13,151 nt of DNA from an uncultured Oxalobacteraceae bacterium. GTDB lineage: Bacteria > Pseudomonadota > Gammaproteobacteria > Burkholderiales > Burkholderiaceae. Below the pieces are notes generated by a model. The model ran no database searches, had not been told where the DNA came from, and saw only the letters and a list, made by a program, of their open reading frames with translations. A program made the translations under genes and the position numbers. Location of the stretch: positions 1 to 13,151 of the forward strand of contig CAMLFK010000130.1 in NCBI GenBank assembly GCA_946479255.1. Direction: 5' to 3'. Positions 1 through 5,653 of the stretch are shown here, in pieces; position 1 is the first letter of the stretch; each line of letters begins with the position of its first letter.

Positions 1-2
1 AG

Positions 3-686
3 TGCGAATTCAACATGAGCAAGACGCCGGGCAGCCGCCAGTTCGAGATCGCCGAAGTGGAAGAGTTGCTGGCCAAGCGCACCATCGGTCCGATGCAAGG
101 CTTCCGCTCCAAGATGGGCCGGCCGTTCGCCGCCATCCTGCGCATCGTGCGCGATGAAGACATCAATAACTTCAAGCTGGAGTTCGACTTCGGCCAGAAC
201 GATGAAGGCGGCGAAGACGGCGAAGGCGTCGATTTCACCGGCCAGACCCCGCTTGGACCTTGCCCCAAGTGTCATGGCGGCGTCTACGAGATGGGCCTGG
301 CCTATGTGTGCGAACACAGCGTCGCCAAGCCGAAGGCCTGCGACTTCCGCAGCGGCCGCATCATCCTCCAGCAGGAAATCCTGCCGGAACAGATGGTCAA
401 GCTGCTCAACGAAAACAAGACTGACTTGCTGCCGGGTTTTGTTTCGCAGCGCACGCGCCGTCCGTTCAAGGCTTTCCTGGTCAAGGGCAAGGATGGCAAG
501 ATCAGCTTCGAGTTCGAAGCGCGCAAGGCCAAGGCGCCGGTGAAGGGCAAGGTGGCCGAAGTGGTGGCCGAGGAAGAACTGGCCGCGCCGGTCAAGAAAG
601 TCACCAAGGCGGCGGCCAAAAAGCCGGCGGCAAAGAAAGCCGCAGCCAAGAAGGCACCTGCCAAGAAGGCCGCAGCGAAGAAGTAA
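3..686 (+). CDS. topB: DNA topoisomerase III, C-terminal part (5' end outside window)
   Basis: This is the end of a type IA topoisomerase, which cuts and passes single DNA strands and helps resolve replication and recombination intermediates. The reading frame is open to the left edge (visible residues start C-E-F-N-M-S-K-T-P-G-S), so the ATG at 15 is internal. About 227 residues are visible. Two copies of a topoisomerase C-terminal repeat can be seen: one around 'GFRSKMGRPFAAIL' (codons near 105-170) and one around 'GFVSQRTRRPFKAFL' (near 435-480). Between them is a Cys cluster (CPKC, then VCE and ACDF) like a zinc ribbon. The last ~30 residues (about 590-683) are almost only Lys, Ala and Pro, resembling a histone H1 tail, and probably bind DNA non-specifically. 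The catalytic tyrosine domain lies outside the window. The name rests on recognition of the C-terminal repeats; a type I topoisomerase is the main alternative, but the repeat wording fits TopB better. Confidence 0.85.
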   Translation, partial: CEFNMSKTPGSRQFEIAEVEELLAKRTIGPMQGFRSKMGRPFAAILRIVRDEDINNFKLEFDFGQNDEGGEDGEGVDFTGQTPLGPCPKCHGGVYEMGLAYVCEHSVAKPKACDFRSGRIILQQEILPEQMVKLLNENKTDLLPGFVSQRTRRPFKAFLVKGKDGKISFEFEARKAKAPVKGKVAEVVAEEELAAPVKKVTKAAAKKPAAKKAAAKKAPAKKAAAKK

Positions 687-710
687 TGCCAGGCGGTAGT
701 CAGTAAGACA

Positions 711-737
711 CAACGGCGGACGCAATGTCCGCCGTTG
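711..737 (+). terminator. Probable intrinsic terminator after topoisomerase III
   Basis: A perfect 11-bp stem (711-721 pairs with 727-737) with a 5-nt loop GCAAT begins 24 bp after the topoisomerase stop codon. The stem is GC-rich. The T tract after it is short (CCGTTTC), so this is not a textbook terminator. A second, weaker hairpin follows at once (CAAGG 744-748 with CCTTG 754-758, 5-nt loop). Position and stem strength favour termination or 3'-end protection of the topB transcript. Confidence 0.55.
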
Positions 738-884
738 CCGTTTCAAGGTCCTGCCTTGTCGGCTGGAATGTTGCATCCATTTAAATAGAAATGCCAGAAG
801 GATATTAAATCGCTCGTTCTCCATTGCCATCCGATGTATCATTGTAGAAACAGTAGATATCATTAAGCCAGTAAGGTGGGCAGG
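738..884 (+). promoter_or_regulatory. AT-rich leader and probable promoter region of the GGDEF/EAL gene
   Basis: The rest of the 198-bp gap between topB and the next gene is much richer in A/T than its surroundings, especially 778-870. A promoter for the c-di-GMP gene must lie here if topB transcription ends at the hairpin. No convincing -35/-10 pair was found: TTGCCA (824-829) resembles a -35, but no good -10 stands 16-18 bp downstream. TATCAT (837-842) is -10-like without a matching -35. The assignment therefore rests on position and base composition only. Confidence 0.35.
872..876 (+). promoter_or_regulatory. Ribosome binding site favouring the ATG at 885
   Basis: TAAGG lies 8 nt before the ATG at 885. 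The other in-frame start, GTG at 876, has no purine-rich sequence at a useful distance. This decides the start given for the GGDEF/EAL gene; the two choices differ by only three residues. Confidence 0.5.
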
Positions 885-3092
885 ATGGGGCAGGGCGATC
901 GCAATGCGGCAGGAAAGGCGGGATGGCGGCGGCTGCTGAGCACTTCCCTCAGCACCCGCATTGCCGCGTTTTTCCTGGCCACCTTGCTCCTTGCGCTCGT
1001 CAACGTATTGACCGTGCAGGCCCTGCTGCGCGAACTCAACGGCGTGGCCGAGACCGTCAACGTGGCCGGCCGCCTGCGCATGCTGAGCCAGCAGATGGCT
1101 TACCTGGGAACCCGGGCGCTGCACGAACCGGCGCCCGCCAACCGGCTGGCGCTCCAGCGCAGCATCAGTGACTACGACAGCGCGCTGGCCGCGCTGGCCA
1201 GTGGCGGCAGTGCTTTCGGCTATGCGCTGCGCAGTCCCGGCACCGCGATGGCCGCCCATCTGGGCGCGCTCAGGCAGGAGTGGAAGGCCAGCGCCGCACT
1301 GCGCCAGGCCATGCTGGGCGTGCCCGCAAGCGTGGACGCCGCGCTGCCTGGCCCGCACATCGGCGCGCTGATCGACTCCGTCCAGTCCACCCTGCTGGTC
1401 CGCGCCGAGCGCCTGATGCTGGACCTGACCGAGGAAGCGCGCCAAGCGCAGCGCGATGCCATGTCGCGCATCTACACGCTGGTGGCGATCGACGTGCTGC
1501 TGCTGGCGCTGGCCTTCACACGCGCGCGCCGCAAGCTGGTCGCTCCGCTGCGGGCGCTGGCCACCCAGAGCCGCGCACTGGCGGCCGGCGACTACCGGGT
1601 GCGGGCCGCCACCGGCGGGCAGGATGAGATTGGCGAGCTGGCACTGGCGTTCAACTTCAGCGCCGAACGCATCGGCACCCTGGTGGCCGACCTGGAAGCG
1701 GACCGCCAGCAGCTCGAATACGGCGCCAACTACGATGCGCTCACCGGGCTGGCCAACCGCACGCTGCTATCGAACCGGCTGCGCGTGGCTTGCGCCGGCG
1801 CGGCGCGCGAGGGCAAGCTGGTCGGGGTGCTGCTGCACGACCTGGACAACTTCAAGGTCATCAACGACAGCCTGGGGCACGAAGCCGGCGACACCCTCTT
1901 GAGAGCGGTGGCGCTGCGCATGCGCACTGCGGTGCGCGAAGCCGACACGGTGGCGCGCCTGGGCGGCGACGAATTCGTCACCGTCATCCCCGACATCGAA
2001 CATGCCGACGACGCAATGGCCGTCGCCGCCAAGCTGGTGGCCGAGCTGGCACGCCCGTTCACCATCCTCCACCAGCAGGTCTACGTCAGCGCCAGCATCG
2101 GCATGTGCCTGTACCCGCGCGACGGCGATAGCGAACAGACCCTGCTCAGGAATGTCGACCTGGCCATGTACCGCGCCAAGCGCGAAGGGCGCAACACGGT
2201 GCGCTTTTTTACCGAGGAGCTGAACCACCATAACCGCGAGCGCCAGAAGATGGAAGCGGCCATGCACCACGCGCTGGAGACCGGCGGTTTCGAGCTGCAC
2301 TACCAGCCCAAGGTGGATTACGCGAGCGGCGCGGTCACCGGGGTCGAGGCGCTGGTGCGCTGGCAGCATCCCGAGCTGGGCCTGATCCCGCCGGTTGCTT
2401 TCATCCCGCTGGCCGAGGAGACCGGCCTGATCGAACGCCTGGGTGCCTGGGTGCTGCACACCGCCTGCCGCGACAACCGCGCCTGGCAGGACGCCGGCGG
2501 CACGCCGATGGTGGTGGCGGTGAACCTGTCCGCGCGCCAGCTCAACCCGGCCAGGCTGGTGCGCACGGTGGCGCAGGCGCTGGGCGCCAGCGGCCTGGCG
2601 CCGCGCTACCTGGAACTGGAACTGACCGAGACGGCCATCATGCACGATGCCGCCACCGCCATCGGCATCCTGGAGGAGGTCAAGGCGCTCGGGGTGCGCC
2701 TGTCGCTGGACGACTTCGGCACCGGCTACTCTTCGCTCGACTACCTGCGCCGCTTCCCGTTCGACTCGATCAAGATCGACCGCTCCTTCATCAGCGGTAT
2801 CGGCGCCGGCATCGACACCCGCGCCGGCGACAACGACCGCGCCATCGTCAAGACCATCATCGCGCTGGCATCGAACCTGCAGATAAACGTGATCGCCGAA
2901 GGGGTCGAGCAGCACGAGCAGGCCGCCTTCCTGCTGCAGCACGGCTGCCACGACATGCAGGGCTTCCTGTTCGCGCGCGCGCTGCCGGCGGCGCAGCTGT
3001 GGGCCCTGCTGGCTAAGGGCGCGTGTCCGCCTGGCTGGCGGCCGGCAACGGCAGCGTCAGCTCGAACGCCGCTCCCTGGCCAGGTGCACTGA
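885..3092 (+). CDS. Membrane-bound GGDEF/EAL c-di-GMP turnover protein with PilJ/NarX-like sensor and HAMP
   Basis: A 735-residue inner-membrane protein that should make and/or degrade cyclic di-GMP. Order: TM1 ~26-46; periplasmic helical sensor ~47-195 with a PilJ/NarX-type box (N59-V-A-G-R-L-R-M-L-S-Q-Q-M71); TM2 ~196-213; HAMP ~214-268 (P220, DEIGE near 247-251); GGDEF ~280-445; EAL ~455-710. The cyclase signature is canonical, GGDEF at 360-364, with an intact RxxD inhibitory site (R351-E-A-D354) five residues before it. The EAL domain keeps its catalytic set: E488-A-L, N547 in VNLSARQ, ELTE (579-582), DDFGTGYSS (609-617), K630 in IKIDRSF, AEGVE (671-675), QGF (692-694). Both activities are thus possible; which dominates cannot be read from sequence. 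The loop after SFI (637-651) is somewhat longer than usual. An alternative GTG start is at 876. The last ~25 codons overlap the convergent REC-kinase gene and look like an unstructured extension. No cognate operon partner lies on this strand. Confidence 0.93.
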   Translation: MGQGDRNAAGKAGWRRLLSTSLSTRIAAFFLATLLLALVNVLTVQALLRELNGVAETVNVAGRLRMLSQQMAYLGTRALHEPAPANRLALQRSISDYDSALAALASGGSAFGYALRSPGTAMAAHLGALRQEWKASAALRQAMLGVPASVDAALPGPHIGALIDSVQSTLLVRAERLMLDLTEEARQAQRDAMSRIYTLVAIDVLLLALAFTRARRKLVAPLRALATQSRALAAGDYRVRAATGGQDEIGELALAFNFSAERIGTLVADLEADRQQLEYGANYDALTGLANRTLLSNRLRVACAGAAREGKLVGVLLHDLDNFKVINDSLGHEAGDTLLRAVALRMRTAVREADTVARLGGDEFVTVIPDIEHADDAMAVAAKLVAELARPFTILHQQVYVSASIGMCLYPRDGDSEQTLLRNVDLAMYRAKREGRNTVRFFTEELNHHNRERQKMEAAMHHALETGGFELHYQPKVDYASGAVTGVEALVRWQHPELGLIPPVAFIPLAEETGLIERLGAWVLHTACRDNRAWQDAGGTPMVVAVNLSARQLNPARLVRTVAQALGASGLAPRYLELELTETAIMHDAATAIGILEEVKALGVRLSLDDFGTGYSSLDYLRRFPFDSIKIDRSFISGIGAGIDTRAGDNDRAIVKTIIALASNLQINVIAEGVEQHEQAAFLLQHGCHDMQGFLFARALPAAQLWALLAKGACPPGWRPATAASARTPLPGQVH

Positions 3093-4218
3093 CCACCTCC
3101 AGCGTACCCTCGTGCGACTCGGCCAGCTGGCGCGCGATGTACAGACCCAGTCCCAGGCCCTCGCGCACTTCCTTGTTGCCGGCCCGTTCGAAGGGATTGA
3201 AGATGCGCGCGATATCTTCCTGGGCGATGCCCACGCCCTGGTCGCGCACCACCACGTGGGCGCGCCCGTCCGCCTTGAACAGCGAGATCGTCACCGGTTT
3301 GCTGCCGCCGTAGCGCAGCGCGTTGGTCAGCAGGTTGACGATGATCTGCTCGACCCGGAACTCGTCCCACACCCCGTGCACCGGCCCGGGCGCATCGAGT
3401 TCGATGGTGGCGCCGGCCGCCTCGGTGCGGTGGCCAAGGTCGCTGACGACCCGCTCGAGCAGGCCGGCCAGTTCCGCCTCCGCCGGACGGATCGACAGTT
3501 TGCCGCTGCGGATGCGCGAGACATCCACCATGTCGTTAATCAGCCGGATCATGCTCTGGATCTGGCGGCCGTCGCGCGCGATCATCTTGCGTAACTGCTC
3601 GTCGCTGAAAAAGTCCAGGTTGCCCTTATCGAGCTGCATGCCGCGCAGCTGGGTTTCAAGGAACAGGGTGTTGAGCGGAGTGCGCAGTTCGTGCGCCACC
3701 ATCGACATGAAGTCGTCGCGCATGCGCACCGCGCGTTCCAGCTCGGCCTGGGTGGCGTGCAGCTGGCGCCGGCTTTCCTCCAGCGCCTCGACTTGGCGCT
3801 TGACCTCGTGGCGCTGCTGGCACAGCGAGACGAATACATTGACCTTGCTCTTGACGGCCGCCACGTCGAGCGGCTTGTAGAGGAAGTCCACCGCGCCGGT
3901 CTCGTAGCCCTTGAAGGCGTAATTGAGTTCGCGCCCGGCCGCGCTGACGAACACGATCGGCACGTTGCGGGTGCGTTCGGTGCCGCGCATCAGTTCGGCC
4001 AGTTCGAAGCCGTCCATGCCCGGCATCATGACGTCCAGGATGGCCAGCGCGAAGTCGTGTTCGAGCAGCAGCGACAGCGCCGCCTCGCCCGATCCGGCGT
4101 GATGGATTTCGCGGTCGTCCTCGGCGATGATGTTGGACAGGGCCAGCAGGTTTTCCGGCCGGTCGTCGACGATCAGCAGCTTGGTTTTATGGTGTGGATG
4201 TGCCTTGGTCGTCGTCAT
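3013..4218 (-). CDS. Receiver-histidine kinase (REC-HisKA-HATPase), last gene of the signalling operon
   Basis: A soluble 401-residue protein with a receiver in front of a kinase core and no sensor or membrane segment. REC ~12-130: acidic pair D18/D19, phospho-acceptor D62 in LDVMMPGMDG, S92, K115 in YKPLD. A short coiled coil (~135-168) leads to HisKA with H176 in MVAHELRTPL. HATPase ~250-391: N box N295/N299, D326 in RDQGVGI, F box FNPF 340-343, G2 box GLGLGL 354-359. All catalytic motifs look intact. The N-terminal receiver implies that its kinase activity is set by phosphate from another kinase, most simply the hybrid kinase three genes upstream (inference). Its ATG overlaps the CheB-like stop as ATGA, with a GGAG 8 nt before it. 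It carries no output domain, so it must pass phosphate on to a partner outside the window. Its 3' 80 bp run antisense to the end of the GGDEF/EAL gene. Confidence 0.93.
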   Translation of the reverse strand: MTTTKAHPHHKTKLLIVDDRPENLLALSNIIAEDDREIHHAGSGEAALSLLLEHDFALAILDVMMPGMDGFELAELMRGTERTRNVPIVFVSAAGRELNYAFKGYETGAVDFLYKPLDVAAVKSKVNVFVSLCQQRHEVKRQVEALEESRRQLHATQAELERAVRMRDDFMSMVAHELRTPLNTLFLETQLRGMQLDKGNLDFFSDEQLRKMIARDGRQIQSMIRLINDMVDVSRIRSGKLSIRPAEAELAGLLERVVSDLGHRTEAAGATIELDAPGPVHGVWDEFRVEQIIVNLLTNALRYGGSKPVTISLFKADGRAHVVVRDQGVGIAQEDIARIFNPFERAGNKEVREGLGLGLYIARQLAESHEGTLEVVSAPGQGAAFELTLPLPAASQADTRP

Positions 4219-4829
4219 GGGGTGGTCTCCAGCATGGTCAGCAGGGTGCGCAGCGCGTCGAGCTGCAGCACCAGGTCGGGCGCGCGCAGGCGGATCGCAC
4301 TGGCGGGCATGGTGGCGATTTCGGCGCCACCGGGGTCCTGCACGGCGGTCAGGCCGCCGGCGCGGCCGATGGCGGCCATGCCGGCCGCGCCGTCATGGCT
4401 GGCACCGGTCAGGAGCAAGCCCATCAGCGCCGCGCCGTAAGCGTCCGCCGCCGACTCCATCAGGATGTCGATCGACGGGCGCGAGAAGTGCAGCGGTTCT
4501 TCCTGGCTCAGTGAAAAGCAGCGTTCGCGCTCGATCGACAAATGATAGCCGGGCGGGGCGAAATAGATCGTTCCTGGGGCCAGCTGCTCTTTGTCCTCGG
4601 CCTGGCGCACCGGCAGCGCCACGTGGTTCTGGAACACCTCGGCCAGGCGGCTGTCGCGGTCTTCCGGCATGTGCAGCACAACCACAACCGGGATGGCCAG
4701 GCGGCCAGGGAGGGCCGGCAGGATCTTGCGCAGGGCCGCGATGCCCCCGGCCGAGGCGCCGATCACCAGCGCCTCGATGCGGCGCCCGGCCAGGGCTTCT
4801 TTCAATTGCAGCTCGCGTGCGGCGCTCAT
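4215..4829 (-). CDS. cheB: CheB-type protein-glutamate methylesterase without receiver domain
   Basis: A 204-residue stand-alone methylesterase domain. CheB enzymes hydrolyse glutamyl methyl esters (and deamidate glutamines) on chemoreceptors in the cytoplasm. The catalytic triad of the family is visible: S26 in IGASAGG, H53 in VVLHMPE, D146 in LTGASHDGA. The APPGYHL stretch (91-97) matches the usual APGG.HL segment. Classical CheB is about 350 residues with an N-terminal receiver that controls access to the active site. That receiver is missing here, so activity must be constitutive or controlled in trans, perhaps by the REC-kinase encoded next. The gene overlaps its neighbours by ATGA at both ends (4826-4829 and 4215-4218) and has AAGG 7 nt before its ATG. 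No MCP, CheA or CheW gene lies in the window, so a role in swimming chemotaxis is not established; the symbol denotes the family. Confidence 0.92.
   Translation of the reverse strand: MSAARELQLKEALAGRRIEALVIGASAGGIAALRKILPALPGRLAIPVVVVLHMPEDRDSRLAEVFQNHVALPVRQAEDKEQLAPGTIYFAPPGYHLSIERERCFSLSQEEPLHFSRPSIDILMESAADAYGAALMGLLLTGASHDGAAGMAAIGRAGGLTAVQDPGGAEIATMPASAIRLRAPDLVLQLDALRTLLTMLETTP
4227..4230 (-). promoter_or_regulatory. Ribosome binding site of the REC-kinase gene
   Basis: GGAG on the minus strand, 8 nt before the ATG at 4218, lies inside the 3' end of the CheB-like gene. It supports the ATGA-overlapping start and allows new initiation as well as translational coupling. Confidence 0.6.
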
Positions 4830-5653
4830 GCGGCCACCTTGCGAAATACCCGTTCGGGTTTGTTAAGCGGCTCGAAGGCGTCGCAATACTCCGAGAAATC
4901 CAGGCTCTCCTTGCTGCCCAGGCCGAGGAAGCCGCGGTAGCACAGCGATTCGTGGAACAGGCCCAGCGCGCGTTCCTGCAGCTTGCGGTTAAAGTAGATC
5001 AGCACATTGCGGCAGGAGACCAGGTGGGTCTCGGAGAACACATTGTCGGTGGCCAGGCTGTGATCGGCGAAGCTGACGTTTTCCACCAGGCTGCGGTCAA
5101 ACAGGGCGCCGCCGTAGGCCGCGGTGTAATAGTCCGAGAAGGCCCCCTTGCCGCCGGCCATCTGGTAATTGGCGGTGTAGTGGCGCATGCGCTCGAGCGG
5201 GAATACGCCCTTCCTGGCGCGTTCCAGCGAAACCGGATTGATGTCGGTGGCGTAGATCAGCGAGCGCTCCAGCAAGCCTTCCTCGCGCAGCAGGATCGCC
5301 ATCGAATAGATCTCTTCGCCGGTGCTGCAGCCGGCGATCCAGATCTTGAGCGAGGGGTAGGTCTGCAGATGCGGCACCACCTGCTCGCGCAGGGCGGCGA
5401 AGTAGCTGGGGTCGCGGAACATCTCGCTGGTCGGAATGGTCAGGTACTGCAGCAACTGCATGAAGGCGTCGGCGTCGTGCAGCACGCGCGCCTGCAGCTC
5501 GGAGATGCTTTTGCATTCCAGCTGGTGCAGCGCGTGCAGCACGCGGCGCTTTTGCGAGGCGCCGGCATAGTCGCGGAAATCGTAGCTGTACTTGAGGTAG
5601 ATCGCCTCCATCAGCAGGCGCAGCTCGATCGTGACGCTGTCGGTGCTGCTCAT
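4826..5653 (-). CDS. cheR: CheR-type SAM-dependent protein-glutamate methyltransferase
   Basis: A 275-residue enzyme that should transfer methyl groups from S-adenosylmethionine to glutamates of a receptor-like protein, opposing the CheB-like esterase encoded next. The CheR N-terminal helical domain occupies ~5-70. The TSEMFRDPSYF segment (75-85) matches the family's T.FFRD.. region. The SAM site is IAGCSTGEE (106-114), followed by ATDINP (135-140; D137 likely contacts the ribose) and CRNVLIYF (214-221). Start: ATG at 5653 overlaps the hybrid kinase stop as ATGA and has GGAG 8 nt upstream. The frame stays open to 5755, but that extension would overlap the kinase gene deeply and has no homologous look (Pro/Arg-rich). 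No tetratricopeptide or other extra domain is present. The likely target, the hybrid kinase coiled coil or a distant MCP, is inference. The symbol denotes the family rather than a proven chemotaxis role. Confidence 0.93.
   Translation of the reverse strand: MSSTDSVTIELRLLMEAIYLKYSYDFRDYAGASQKRRVLHALHQLECKSISELQARVLHDADAFMQLLQYLTIPTSEMFRDPSYFAALREQVVPHLQTYPSLKIWIAGCSTGEEIYSMAILLREEGLLERSLIYATDINPVSLERARKGVFPLERMRHYTANYQMAGGKGAFSDYYTAAYGGALFDRSLVENVSFADHSLATDNVFSETHLVSCRNVLIYFNRKLQERALGLFHESLCYRGFLGLGSKESLDFSEYCDAFEPLNKPERVFRKVAA
4837..4840 (-). promoter_or_regulatory. Ribosome binding site of the CheB-like gene
   Basis: AAGG on the minus strand, 7 nt before the ATG at 4829, lies inside the end of the CheR-like gene. 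It fixes the receiver-less start: no longer protein is encoded in this frame, since cheR occupies the DNA upstream. Confidence 0.6.

Noticed and set aside
15..17. ATG as the start of a 223-residue protein
   Set aside because: The frame is open to the left edge and the preceding residues continue the topoisomerase repeat; the ATG is an internal methionine.
1767..2951. Minus-strand open frame of 394 codons inside the GGDEF/EAL gene
   Set aside because: The opposite strand carries complete GGDEF and EAL motifs; this frame is its shadow.
4000..4060. DNA similarity between this stretch and 5850-5890
   Set aside because: Both encode the conserved MDVMMPGMDG-type receiver segment. This is domain homology, not a mobile or regulatory repeat.
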